A stretch of 64,000 bases of DNA from Carallia brachiata (Eukaryota > Streptophyta > Magnoliopsida > Malpighiales > Rhizophoraceae): positions 1,632,208 through 1,696,207 of the forward strand of contig JADCRB010000074.1 of NCBI GenBank assembly GCA_021464245.1. Direction: 5' to 3'. The notes beneath the pieces are model-generated. The model was not told where the DNA came from and searched no databases. It saw nothing but the letters and a program-made list of their open reading frames with translations. Below, piece by piece: positions 1 to 15,563 of this stretch. Made by a program: the position numbers and the translations under genes. How positions within the stretch are numbered: the stretch's first letter is position 1; every line of letters starts with the position of its first letter.

Positions 1-110
1 AGTTGACGAACCTGCTGTCTGCTGACATCAAGCATCAAAGACTTTCAGTTACAGAACCCAACTCCGGAACACTGGCATATGCTGGTCCAATCAGCGATGC
101 CAAGGCTTGA
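1..110 (+). CDS. 3' end of an unidentified protein-coding gene (partial)
   Basis: The frame beginning TTG at position 3 stays open for 35 codons and stops at TGA 108-110. The C-terminus reads ...SVTEPNSGTLAYAGPISDAKA, a well-mixed composition with coding-like codon use, unlike the AT-rich DNA after it. No domain is recognisable and the family is unknown. The rest of the gene would lie upstream of the window. It converges on the trihelix-kinase gene that ends at 683, with about 570 bp between them. It could still be a chance open frame, because only 36 codons are visible. Confidence 0.4.
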   Translation, partial: LTNLLSADIKHQRLSVTEPNSGTLAYAGPISDAKA

Positions 111-682
111 AGCAAGCTGATTGAGGTTGAGATATTGTCCTAGGAGATGAAGCTTGATCATTGAAAACAATGAGAATAAAATCATATATCTGGGGCAATT
201 TTCACCATCAGTAAAGCCACTTTGCTTGATAGCAGATCATGAATCCTCCACTACTCTAATAAACAAAAAAAGAAATGAATTCTTCACTAGTCTGACGTAT
301 TCGTATAGAAAAAACATTAAAACACAACATTGTTTGCAACTGCGCATAGTCTTAAAAAAATTATATATTAAATTACCATAATTGTTACTATACAGATATA
401 ACTTTCACTTTCATGAGTTTCATTGATTCGACTATATATTACTCCAATCTCACGTTTTCACGGTGCTAAATGGTTAAACCCACCAACATCAGTTCATCAT
501 CATTTTCCTCCAATGAGTCACACTGATGCACAAATCCCCTGGATTTGATGAATAAGAAGATCCATCCTGGCTTCTCGCGAAGGGAAATATTTAAGTCCGC
601 TGTAATCAGAGAATACTCATGCTGCTCAATTAGACATTTTCTGTGACAATCCAGCATGCGCAGCACAATCATGTGAGTAGTA
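111..682. other. Gene-free stretch between two convergent 3' ends
   Basis: This AT-rich DNA separates the partial + strand gene from the stop codon of the trihelix-kinase gene at 683. It should contain both 3' untranslated regions. No repeat or RNA gene is visible. Confidence 0.5.
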
Positions 683-4260
<3,578 letters not shown>

Positions 4261-5144
4261 GGAACGGGACGTTACGGTTAAGGGTTAGGAGGGCTCTCGG
4301 TCGAGGGCTGTAGAACGACGGCGTTAGAGTAGAGGCGTTGATACGTCCAACGACGGGGGAACGTACAGCTTTAACGGAGGCGAGATCGTGAACTTGGCTA
4401 GGCTGGGAGGTGACGGACGGTGACGGATCCGTTAAATAATGAGGTGGGGCCTGGTACGTGAAGGCCGTTTCAATTCAAAAGGACATTTTCGTACATTTGT
4501 TGCAGCAAACTCTGGTCGGTTTTGCTAGGGTAAGGCGTCGACTTGTGCAATTATTTAAGACAAATATTTGTAAAATTTATTATATGAAATTGAAATGAGA
4601 TTAAAATAATATAAATTTATTAAATTATTAAATTAAAAAATAAGTTATTTTTTTATTATTAAATGAATTGTATAGTTTTTTTTGTTTATAATTTAAAATA
4701 CAATCATATCATAAAATTCATTATTTAATCAACTTTAATTAAATTTATTGGCTTTTTTATTAGACGATATGTGGAGGTAAAATATACAATAAAGTTATTA
4801 TTTTTATTTTTATTAGTTTTATATTAATTTCATGAGATTTGATGACTAAAGATAAAAGTCTTAACTATTGAAGTGTTCTTAAATGATAACATCATAATTT
4901 TCTTCAAGCCAAGTATTCTTCTTCTTTTTCTTCTTTTTATTTTTTTGAAAAAAAAAAAAGAATGAATCTTCTCCTTAATGAGTTATTATTGGAAAATTGT
5001 TGTATGAGACATACATAATGATCCACGCAAGGTTAGGGTTAAATTTCTTGGCCTAGTGGTAACGGTTAGGGCCATTAGTTTAAAATTCATGGCCCAATGG
5101 CAATGGTTAGGGCCAGCCATCAATTTCAAGTGATTGTTAAAAAT

Positions 5145-5195
5145 GAATTGTATAATCCATATTTTTTTTTGACATGAGAATTGTATAATCCATAT
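5145..5195. repeat. Poly(T) micro-insertion with 18-bp target duplication
   Basis: An 18-bp sequence beginning GAATTGTATAATCC occurs identically at 5145-5162 and 5178-5195. Between the copies are only 15 bp: eight T followed by GACATGA. Read on the minus strand this is a short tag followed by a poly(A) tail inside a target-site duplication. Confidence 0.6.
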
Positions 5196-6179
5196 TGGCG
5201 AAGTATAATTCGAACCATGAATTTTTTCCATTGTTTTTAGCACAATTATTCTACTAATATTCTTCTAATTCATTTGTTATTTTTTTTAGCTCGCACACAA
5301 GAAAAAAACATCATATTCAAAACACGTAAGTGTTAAAAGTCAACAATATATCTTATGTTATGAAAGAGGAATAATTATTACGAGTCATGACTAAGATGAT
5401 AACCAAGTTATGTATCCATGCTGAAGGGAGTGTCGAGAGCTTCAATTTTTGTTTTTTTCATTTCCTTCTCTCTTATATACAAGCATTGCCTTCTAACAGA
5501 TAAAAAAGAAAAGAAAATATTATGCGCAAATAAGGATATGTACGTTCATATTAGTTTATTTTCTTCATCGGTAGCTTTGTGCTACCCATTTTGGCATCCG
5601 ATTTCTTCGAGTTTCTTGTACATAAAGAGATGTTCTAACCCATTGGTACTATGCAGCAACACAACAGATTTATTTTACACCATTTTACAATTTATGTTAG
5701 ATTTTCAAATGTTGTGTTGTGTTACACAATTTAATTATTTATTCTAGGATATTTTAGTTAAGACATGGTTGAGGGAGTAACATTAGCTAATCGTTGAGGT
5801 AAGTTGTTTTTAAATTCTTTTTATCATCTATAACATGAATACGAAGAGGAGTTTTTTTTTTTTTCGCCCAATAAAAAATTATTTCGCGAGTATGACAGTT
5901 ATCACATTTTTGAGTCTGTATTAATTTTTTGTTGTTTAACCTCTCTCAAAGAGAAAACTCACAATCAAAACACTATTAAATTTGAAACAAGTCTCCTCTA
6001 AATCCAATTATAATATTAACGAATTTGAAATTTAACGTCGTACTCGATTTTTTTGTCACGTGATTATACGGCCACCTACTTCCAAGCATCAGAAGAGCGA
6101 AGTTCATATCCAATAAAAAATATTGTGCATATTACATTTACTCATGTTTAAAAGTACTTAAAAACTTGGGAGGTAGATA

Positions 6180-6772
6180 CAGTGGCGGAGCCACATTGAT
6201 CATTGTGGGGACAACTGCCCCCACTAAAAACAAATATTTCACATGATATAGATGAAATTTAAAGTATTGCCCTCATTTAAAAAAAATTTTTTGCCCCCAC
6301 TTAAAATAAAAAATTATTAGATTGACGCAAGAGATTTTAAATAATTATTAAAAAGTTATATATAATGTAGATGAATAATAATAACGGTTGATATATATCG
6401 TATTTAGAATTCAGTTACTCTTATTTAATGATGCAATAAAATTTAAAACGTACAAATCAAACGTGTATTTTTAATTGATGTGCATATTTTTTTAAATATA
6501 AGTGTATTTCTTTATTAGTTATAATTCTAAATATTTGTATAAATAATTATATTTTAATTTCACGTGTATTTTCAAAAGATAAGATTTTTTATACTAAAAA
6601 TAACTAATGTATGTGTAATTTTGTCAAATTTTCTCCTTACTTTTTATACCATCAAAAAATTGAAAAAACTATTATATATAATTTTTATTTTTATTTTTAT
6701 TTTATATTATTTTAATAATTTTTTAATCACGTATAAATTTACCTCCACTAACCAGAATCTCTGGTTCCGCCA
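6180..6772. mobile_element. Non-autonomous hAT-like element
   Basis: The left end reads CAGTGGCGGAGCCAC. The right end, reverse-complemented, reads TGGCGGAACCAGAG, giving imperfect terminal inverted repeats. GTAGATA occurs directly before (6173-6179) and directly after (6773-6779) as a 7-bp direct repeat, or 8 bp with one mismatch. The interior is AT-rich with two copies of a TTGCCCCCACT-like motif near the left end and no transposase frame. The TGGCGGAGCCA terminus is common in plant DNA transposons. Assignment to hAT rests on terminus and duplication length only. Confidence 0.6.
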
Positions 6773-7627
6773 GTAGATATTTCACGTCGTCCAAGATTAA
6801 TAACCAAAACAACATTTAAACCTAACTGTCACGTTGAAGTTTCCTATCCTTTTCGGACCGTTTGCCGCTTCCATTCTATGGCTCACTTTTCCTTCCCACG
6901 GAAAACGACAGCCCATTGAATTTGATCCGATGATTTTTGCTCGTGTTTGCTTCCGTGGGCCGGGTTGCACTTTCCACTTTGGCATTCCCAACTGCCGCAG
7001 CATTCACGTGTCACCCACTCAAACCCGAAGACCAAAAACCCCCGACCAGACCTCACTCTACGATCCGAGATTGACACGCACGCGCAGACCAACAAGCAAT
7101 AAAAGATCACTCCGGCGCATCCGCGCTGCACTTGCTTCTTTCGGCTTCCGCTTTCCCCTTCCCCACGAAAGTTAAGTCGGTTTGTACTTGCTACTAATTG
7201 ATCCGGTACATGACGGCACATGGAACCTCATGTGTCTGAAAATCAGAAACACTGTTTGGTCGGTCAATCCACAGTTTGGTCGTGTTAAATACTAAAGACC
7301 TAGAAGGGGTTGAAACGTCGAAACAGAGAATTCAGGCTGCTGTTGGAACCAGGTTTTTCCCAATCTTTGAAAATAAAAATAAAAATAAAAATTAAATAAT
7401 TAATCGGTAATTAGAAAAACAGAAAGTCAAAAAAAAAAAAAAAACATTAAATAAGGCATAAGGTGCGCAGCACATTAATAAGCATATTCTAAAGGCCCAA
7501 AAATTGAAAGAACACGCAGAGCCTTCGGTCGATTTACGCCATTAGTCTGATCGAAGAACTGTCTCTCGCTCGGTCGCTCGCTCGCTCCGTTATAGATTGA
7601 ATTTCCGGTGGTGATTAATCGGCGAAG

Positions 7628-10600
7628 ATGCATTCGAATCACTTGCTTTTGGAGGAGCCAATAAGGATGGCTTCAATTCTGGAGCCGTCGAAAGCTGTAA
7701 GCAGTGCCGCTCTTTACGTGGATCTTGCCGTGGTTTTTTTTTTTTTTTGTTTTAACGGTATTTGTTTTGGTGCGTTTTGGTTGTGGCCGTTTCAGAGTTT
7801 CTTCCCGGCAATGACGAAGATTGTGGGGACTCTGGGGCCCAGGTCTCGATCTGTGGAAGTTATTTCTGGCTGCCTCAAGGCCGGAATGTCTGGTATCATT
7901 TATTTATTTATTTATTTATTGCTTTAGTATTATTATTATTATTTTTTGGTTATTGTTTATATGTATTTGTTTGGTTTTGGGTGATTGAAATGCTGAGGGA
8001 TCTGATGGATTTGAATGGTTCTCTCTCGGGGCAGTGGCTCGGTTTGATTTTTCGTGGGGCAATCCGGAGCATCACCAGGAGACTTTGGAGAACTTGAAGG
8101 CGGCTGTGAAGAGTACCAAGAAACTCTGTGCTGTACGTTTCTAAGGGGCTTTTCTTTCTCTCTGTTTTTTTTTTTTTTTTTTTTTTTTCTGGGAAAAAAA
8201 ATCTAAAAATTGATACTATAATAAGGGTCTGGATAGAATTTTAATGTGTTTAATTTTTTATTGAAACCAATTTTTTCTGTCAGTTGGCATTTGAAATTGA
8301 GAGTCACTTTTTATTGGTAACCCCAAAAGACCATGTGCTGTAATGTTGTTGTGGTGGTGAAGGAGTTTGGCACAGGGATTTTGAATGTGTGTGTGTGTGT
8401 GCTTCTTCTTCTTCAGGTTATGCTCGACACAGTTGGCCCCGAGTTGCAGGTTATTAACAGAACTGAGAAATCCATATCACTTCAGGCTGATGGTTTAGTT
8501 GTTCTGACCCCAGATCAAGAGCAAGAAGCCTCGTCAGAAGTATTGCCAATAAATTTCGATGGGCTATCTGAGGTTTGATGATCTTCACTCAGCTCACTGA
8601 ACTTCATATGGGTTTTCACTTTTCAGTAGTCTTTGTTGGGTAATTATTAGCGCAACCTTGTTTTGTGTGGAGTCTGTAATTGTTGAAACATTTGCATGCT
8701 GTACATCTTAAATGTTGTTTAGATGATTGGCTCAGGGGCTAAGTTGTTATTTTGGGTAGATGATGTATAATAGTATACAGTTGACAATTGATGGTGTTTT
8801 CAATTCTGTTCTTAAAGTAACACTCTTGGCAATTGGAGTTTTCCAGGCAGTGAAGCCAGGAGACACGATTTTTGTTGGTCAATACCTGTTACTGGAAGTG
8901 AAACAACTTCTGTATGGCTGGAGGTAAGAGAAGGATAACCACGGAAACTAAGTCATCGATTAGAGCTTTCTGTTAAATTCTTTTCCTTTTCTTTTTTGGT
9001 GATTGTCTTTATGTATTTCTTGAGAAGTGGTTGGGATGATCATTCGATTAATTTTGGCTGTTTTGTTTGGTGGAATTTTTTTCATTTTGAAAACCACTTC
9101 TGTAAAATTTGTCATTATGAATTTTTCATTCGATTAATTTTTTTTTGGCAATTCGTTTTGTTTGGTTGGAGATTAGCGGACTTGAAAGTGAACTAAGTTG
9201 TCGATCAGAGCTTTCTGTTAAACTTTTTGTTTTTTTTTAAGTGACTGTCTCTGTGGAATGACCATGTGATTCGTTGTAGCTGTTATGCTTGGTGGGTTTT
9301 TTTTTTTTTTTGGGCTAATATAAGCATTGTTATGAGTTTTGGCTTGATATTTAAGGATAGAATATAAGCTTAAGGTTTAAAGAAGTTGCATCCTGAACTT
9401 GATTGTTGGCCTCGTAGAAAAGGGTGAATAGATAATCTAGCCATATGCTGGCACTAGATAAGTTTGCATAAACATGTCTGGTACACTAAGTACCCCTATT
9501 TCTTGACTGTGGGTACGTACTGGCATTGAGCAGGTTTCTGAGGTGAAGGGCAGGGATGTGGTTTGCGTGATAAAGAACACTGCTACACTGGCAGGATCAT
9601 TGTTCACTCTGCACGCCTCTCAAATTCGTATCAAGTTGCCTACTCTCTCAGACAAAGACAAGGAGGTTAGTCCTGCTTCCAACATTTCCAAATTAAATTC
9701 TTTATTGATGTGAGGTTTTTCAGATACTTTAGTTTGTTTCCCTGTCAAGAATTTAGGTCTTTCTTTCAATTTCGGTCCTTCTAGGTCATAAGTACTTGGG
9801 GAGTTCAGAACAAAATTGACTTCCTTTCATTGTCTTATACACGACATGCAGAAGATGTTCGCCAAGTAAGTTGTGGTCATGATTTAACACCTGTTTATTT
9901 TATTTAGGTTTGTAGATTTGGTTATATGCCCTTAACAACAATTAAGCTTCAGTAAACTTATTGCTGTTGTATTGCAGGCTCGTGAATTCCTTTCAAAGCT
10001 GGGTGACCTTTACCAGACTCAAATTTTTGCTAAGATTGAAAATGTGGAGGTTAGTTACTTATGGAATTTCCTTGGAAGTTAGTATCTTAAAGCACACATT
10101 GATCTTCCTTTAAAAAAATAGATAAATAAAAACTTCTTGTCCATCATTCAATCTCGTCTCTGTTTTAAGGGATTAACTCACTTTGATGAGATATTACAAG
10201 AAGCTGATGGTATTATTCTTTCCCGAGGAAATTTGGGCATAGATCTGCCCCCTGAAAAGGTCAGTATTTAATTCTCTAAATTTAGTCAATGTTAGAGTGC
10301 ATAGTTCTTATGCATCATATTTGGTTGATGTATAAGTTGTGTGCATTAATTGTGCTGATGCATCTTCAAATTGCTGACATTTTATGTAGTCAGCAAAATG
10401 TCCCTTTTGGGCTAGCAATGATACTCTCCCCCTGTCTATCCAGTGAAGATGTTCTTAAATATTGTAATTACTTTCTGCACCATATTTCTTTCCCATTTCC
10501 ATGATTGTAACTGAATCTGGTGTCTTTTGCATTTTGTCAACTTGTACATTAGTCGTTCTTGTGGTTAATTGGTCATTACTAGGTTAGAAAATAGTGCTAA

Positions 10601-12930
10601 GGAAGTTAGAGCATGCTGCTTATTGATCTGTTTGTAATCTCAGGTGTTCTTATTTCAAAAAGCTGCCCTTTACAAATGTAACATGGCTGGCAAGCCTGCA
10701 GTGTGTACTCGTGTTGTGGACAGTATGACTGATAACCTAAGGCCAACTCGTGCCGAAGCAACTGATGTTGCAAATGCTGTATTGGATGGTAGGATATATT
10801 GATGACTAACCCATTTCTTTTGTTTGTTCATTTGTTGTCAGCTAAATTTATATGACTTATAGCATGCAAATTCCACTACTTTTTTTTTTTTTCATATTCT
10901 CAAATTGGTGCAGGAAGTGATGCAATCCTTCTTGGTGCTGAAACTCTTCGCGGGCTATACCCCGTGGAAACAATTTCTACTGTTGGTAAAATATGTGCTG
11001 AGGTACATTTTTCTTTTTATATTTTTTTCACAATGCTTGTGATTTTTCTCATCCATTTTAACTCTTTTGTTTCTAAAGTCTGCTTTTGTTTGGTTACATT
11101 TGTGTAGGCGGAGAAGGTTTTCAATCAAGACTTGTATTTTAAGAGAACCGTCAAACACGTTGGAGAGCCAATGACTCACTTGGAATCAATTGCATCTTCT
11201 GCGGTATTGTTGTACTCTGTTAATTATGGTTGTATCGTCAGATTAGTTTATTCCAATTTGAGTTTCTGTTGAAACATTTCAATACTTTCAATTTTTATGA
11301 CAGCATTATTCAATTCTTGTCTAGGTGCGAGCGGCAATTAAGGTGAAGGCATCTGTCATTATATGCTTCACTTCATCAGGAAGGGCTGCTAGGTATTTTT
11401 CTATTTATGTTGCCTTATTTTTTGTCTTCTTGCGATTTTGGCGGTCTTAACTTTTTATTATTGAAACTGCTTTTTTCTTGTGCAATATGTAGTTTGAAAT
11501 TGGCTAATCTCTTGATAACTTTGGAATGTCTCACATTTGCAGATTGATCGCCAAGTATAGGCCAACAATGCCAGTTCTGTCTGTTGTAATCCCCCGGCTT
11601 AAGACGAATCAATTGAAATGGAGCTTTAGTGGGGCATTTGAGGTATCTCTTGATTCAAATTTAGTTAAGTAGTGTAGTGTTGAGCAAATTTAGTATTAGT
11701 GTAAATTCCCGAAGTTTAGCTATTGACATAGTATGACAAAATTTTACCACTACATCATGTAGGTATTGAATCACCTTTGGTGTTTGTTCTTTCCCATTGT
11801 GCTTACCATAAATTTGACTTGCAACAAAGTTTTCAGTTTTCTTCTTAGTTTTTGAGTGGTTTGGCTTGTTGAAGTACCCTGCCTCTGACAGGCCATCTGT
11901 ACTTTCTAGTTATTCACTTTATTTTCAATTGGTTTTTGTTGAATTCGAAGCGAAGTTTGGATTTCTTGCTTAGGAATCTAATTGTTTTTCTTAAAACAAT
12001 ACATCACGAATCCTTGTTTAACAAGAATGAGCTCATACATGATGATTTATCTAGTATGCTAAATGTCCAGCATGTCAACCCCTTTGAAATTGTATCTTTT
12101 ATTCTATGTATCGTGTGATCTTGTTATAATAATGTATACCATAATTCTAGAACCAGTGAAATTTAGTTTCCAATGCAGGCCAGGCAATCGCTTATCGTCA
12201 GAGGTCTCTTTCCTATGCTTGCTGATCCACGCCACCCTGTAAGTTTTTTACTTCACTTTCTGGAACTTTGTTAACGTCCTTTGCTTTTCCTTGATGATCA
12301 TGGGCACATTTAACACTTGCATCAAGTAAATGTAAATGGCTGCTTGTTGCTCGCTGAAACAATTTATTAGGCTCGTGCTGGTGGTTATTCATCATGAGTC
12401 CTAATACACCGTGGGTCTCATTGTATACCAAGGTAGGCCAGCACAATGTGTTCAGTAAATTATGACTCTCTCTGGGGCAAAGTAATATTAGATTGTGGCA
12501 TGCACTGGTCCTGTCCTTCGTGGATCGCCGAAATGGAGCTTGGTCATGCATGATCAGGGTTGATTCTTAAATTGGAGAGGCAACCGAGTATGCAGTCACC
12601 CCAGTACATGTGACCAGGCACAGCCTTACCAAGAGGAGAGACTCTTGTCATGCTATGTGCCGTGCCATTGGAAGATTATTGTTCCGACTTGATTGCCTTG
12701 GCATTTTTCTCTTTCTCTGCCCTTCCGGTATTATTAATTGAAAAGGTGCTGAAATGCAGTATCTTGTGATTTTGCAGGCCGAATCTACAAGTGCAACAAA
12801 CGAGTCTGTTCTGAAGGTTGCTCTTGATCACGGAAAAGCCTCTGGAGTTATAAAGTCCCATGACAGAGTCGTCGTTTGCCAGAAAGTTGGAGATGCATCT
12901 GTCGTCAAGATCATTGAGCTTGAAGATTAG
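7628..12930 (+). CDS. Cytosolic pyruvate kinase, divergent plant clade; one-base frameshift in exon 5 of this copy
   Basis: This gene would convert phosphoenolpyruvate and ADP to pyruvate and ATP in cytosolic glycolysis, if active. Coding exons: 7628-7696, 7796-7892, 8035-8132, 8417-8572, 8847-8923, 9534-9665, 9785-9865, 9978-10049, 10170-10259, 10644-10788, 10914-11002, 11108-11203, 11325-11392, 11543-11642, 12179-12238 and 12778-12930. Landmarks are [61 protein letters not shown] and a C-terminal [13 protein letters not shown]. Exon 5 is 77 nt between two phase-0 junctions. One T is missing in CTG-TT-ACT near 8888-8891, so the frame reaches a stop early in exon 6. With that base present the protein is 527 residues, the length recalled for Arabidopsis At2g36580/At3g52990. 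The start [11 protein letters not shown] fits that clade. Confidence 0.93.
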
Positions 12931-14075
12931 ATTATTTGCTGCTGGCCTCCTTTTGATGGAGTTTTCCACTTTTCATTTTTGACAGCAGGTGGTGGATTCC
13001 ATTGCTGGCACCTGCGAGATATATCCTCGGGTTTTGAGGACTTAGCTTATGACTTTAAATATATTAGGATTGTATTACTGTTAAATGATAAATTATGAGT
13101 TTTTCCAAGACGAATATCATGGATGGTACGTCCATGATGCCCTTTATTTAAGCGTGAAAACCCAGTTTGCTTCCTGCCTTCCTCAATTTATTATCTATTT
13201 ATGGATTTATTCTTTGCCGGTTTTGGGATATGGATTCATTCTTTTTTTTTTTTTTTAATTTATGGATTTAGTCTCTCTTAGTTAGAAGAGCTAAATTGAC
13301 TAAACTGATGGGCCACAATTAACATGGAAATCCCTGGAGGCCCAATTGCATTTTGTTTTTTTTCATACCAATTGCAATACCTTTGAAAATATTGCTCGGA
13401 TGGCACTTCAATATTCTCTATTGAACGTAATGTGTTGTTAAATGCTCTTCCTCACAGTTTCAATACCTGCAAAGCAGAAATTGATTAAGCGCGCGGAAGT
13501 AAATATCGACAATATTTTCCGAGAAACAACCAACAATTGCTTGTTCAATCCTCTTTTCATAATTCGTATTGGTATCAAATTTGGTGTTTCGAAAATATTT
13601 GTTACTACTATTCAAAGCGACAATTTGGTAATTATTTGATGTGTTTTCTCACGGATTCAGATTTAAGTCTCAACACTGAATTTCATACGCCCCAAATGCT
13701 TAAAATTGTGTAGGAAAATGGTTGTGAGTTTAAGATTCAAGATTCGTTAACATTTTAGTTAAACGTAAAATAGATTCGTTGGATTAAATAGTATTCAAGT
13801 GATAAATCTATCTATTGAAAATGATTAAATAAAACTTAAACAAATGATAACTACGCTGATTTTAATTCATAAATCAAATGTCAGCTATAGTCATGATAAA
13901 TTTTTTTTCTTTGATAAAAAAAAAAAAAGAAATATTGGTAACTCCTAATATACATTCAAAAATAGGAAAGCTTTTGAAGTAGCACAAATTTCAAATAACA
14001 AAAGCAGAAACAAAGCAATTGTCTTAATCTGCCAAAAGTTATCTAATGCCATCCCATTATAATTTACATTACAGT
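12931..14075. other. Convergent 3' intergenic region
   Basis: This stretch separates the pyruvate kinase stop from the stop of the intronless trihelix gene. It contains a T-rich segment at 13190-13275 in which a 16-bp sequence is nearly repeated. No gene is seen. Confidence 0.5.
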
Positions 14076-15563
14076 TCATCCAGTAATGGAAGATGGGTCA
14101 CTCCTCTTGTTTGACGAAATTTGTTGCTGTTGATGATGATGATGCGGAACATCAACCAAATCCAGCTCTTTCTGGCGTATAAGAAGCACCATTCTCTCAT
14201 GTTCGAGCCGCTTCCTATCATTCTGCAGCTTTGCTCTCTCCATTTCTCTCTCCTTTTTGCTGCTAAAATTTACCCATTTTAGTCTTTGCTTTTCCAGTTC
14301 AAATGCTTGGAGTTCATAGCTCATTTTCTGTTCTTCTAACTGGAGCAATCTCAGCTTCATATACTGCTTCTTCTCCCATGGACTCTTTGCCCCATCTTGG
14401 ATCACACTCATCAGTTCGCCAGTAAACTGATGCATCAAAGATGAAGAGAAGACATCTTTTCTTGGCCTTTTCTCTGAATGCTTCTCATCATGGTCATCTT
14501 CATCATCTTGTCCTTGCCTACTTTGACCCCTTGAATCGCCTTCCCTTGCCTCATCCTCATACTCATCCTCCCCATAGTCATCTTCATCCTCATCCGAGTC
14601 GGGATCATTTTCTTCATCATCTTCTTCGTTGAGCACCCTTTTTGCCATTTTTGATCCCTCTGTTTCCATCCGCGAATTCATCACCATTTGGGCATTTTCA
14701 GATGAATGAGAGCACCTTTGCTGCTGCTGCTCTGTTGTTTGTTGCTGCTGAGATTGCGATTGGTCCCTACCACCAGCAACAGCAGTAGAGCTATGGCCAC
14801 AACTACTATGATAAGCACACATTTCTCTGTAAAACAAGTGCTTGGAATTAAGTAATTTCCTTACTTCGTCTTTCAATTTTGGTGACAAATCCATTGTTTC
14901 AAGCAAACTTTGATTCTCCACAACTTTGCAAGAAGTTCCTTTGCCAAGTATATCATTGACCCTCTTATATCTCTTGTTCAGGTCATTGAATTTATCCTCG
15001 CATTGCTGTGGGGAGATGTAGAATCCCTTCTCCATCATTGCCCTTGAGACCGACTTCCATTTCCCTTTCTTTTGTGCCAACCCACCTGCCTTTTTCTTGC
15101 CTGTGGGGTCGTTTCCTTCAGAACCAACCTCATCTCCAATATAATAGACTGCCATTACAAGGAGCCTAACCATGTTATCAGTCCACTTCATCCTTTGCCA
15201 AGGAGAAATTTTTCTTTTCCCATCACCGGTGCTATCATCACCGTTGAATCCATGCTCATCTTCATCACTCAACGATATTTGTTGTCTGGGTATATATGGG
15301 GAAGCATGCTTGGCAGTGTGTTGTGCTTGTGGGTGATGATGATGCTCAGATTCATGATGATGGGCGTAATCTACCATCTGGGTTTGATGCAATTGTTGGG
15401 GGTTCTGATGGTTTTGTTGCTGGTGTACTGGCACTTCTAGCCCTAACATTCCTGATGTCAAACCTGAAAATATCCCTCTAGTAGGTAAACCATTATGCTC
15501 CATCAAACTAAAATTGGATGCACTACCTTTTACAATCTTGCTACAATTTTCAATATAACACAT
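14076..15563 (-). CDS. Trihelix (GT factor) transcription factor, SH4/HRA1-like, intronless
   Basis: A single open frame of 495 codons. The N-terminus is rich in Gln and His. Residues about 124-215 form the trihelix domain, starting at QRMKWTDNMVRLLVMAVYY, continuing through KGKWKSVSRAMMEKG and ending at CEDKFNDLNKRYKRVNDILG. A strongly acidic block lies near 315-365. Residues about 405-470 form a charged, probably coiled-coil helix (QLEEQKMSYELQAFELEKQR) typical of this family's oligomerisation region. A second start at residue 21 (MEHNGLP, ATG at 15503-15501) is equally plausible. An in-frame TAG lies nine bases upstream of the first ATG. It most resembles the Arabidopsis clade of At1g21200, At1g76870 and At3g10040 (HRA1, an attenuator of hypoxia response). 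Which member is orthologous cannot be settled here. It would act in the nucleus. Confidence 0.9.
   Translation of the reverse strand: MCYIENCSKIVKGSASNFSLMEHNGLPTRGIFSGLTSGMLGLEVPVHQQQNHQNPQQLHQTQMVDYAHHHESEHHHHPQAQHTAKHASPYIPRQQISLSDEDEHGFNGDDSTGDGKRKISPWQRMKWTDNMVRLLVMAVYYIGDEVGSEGNDPTGKKKAGGLAQKKGKWKSVSRAMMEKGFYISPQQCEDKFNDLNKRYKRVNDILGKGTSCKVVENQSLLETMDLSPKLKDEVRKLLNSKHLFYREMCAYHSSCGHSSTAVAGGRDQSQSQQQQTTEQQQQRCSHSSENAQMVMNSRMETEGSKMAKRVLNEEDDEENDPDSDEDEDDYGEDEYEDEAREGDSRGQSRQGQDDEDDHDEKHSEKRPRKDVFSSSLMHQFTGELMSVIQDGAKSPWEKKQYMKLRLLQLEEQKMSYELQAFELEKQRLKWVNFSSKKEREMERAKLQNDRKRLEHERMVLLIRQKELDLVDVPHHHHQQQQISSNKRSDPSSITG

Larger units (their letters stand above)
4261..7627. other. Divergent intergenic region between the trihelix-kinase and pyruvate kinase genes
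   Basis: Both neighbouring genes read outward from this stretch, so it holds both promoters. The first 300 bp next to 4260 are GC-rich, as is 6860-7170. Between them the DNA is very AT-rich and holds a poly(T) micro-insertion (5145-5195) and a 593-bp element with terminal inverted repeats (6180-6772). A purine/pyrimidine-rich leader (repeated CTCG) lies at 7560-7590, just before the pyruvate kinase start. No coding potential is seen in the short open frames. Confidence 0.6.

Noticed and set aside
5048..5110. A-box-like TGGCCTAGTGG and a nearby imperfect repeat
   Set aside because: The only B-box-like sequence is about 150 bp downstream and poor. This could be a decayed SINE, but it cannot be supported.
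13190..13275. Near-duplicate of ATTTATGGATTTATTC around a T run
   Set aside because: The T run is at the wrong end of the insert for a poly(A) retro-insertion, so it was not counted with that class.
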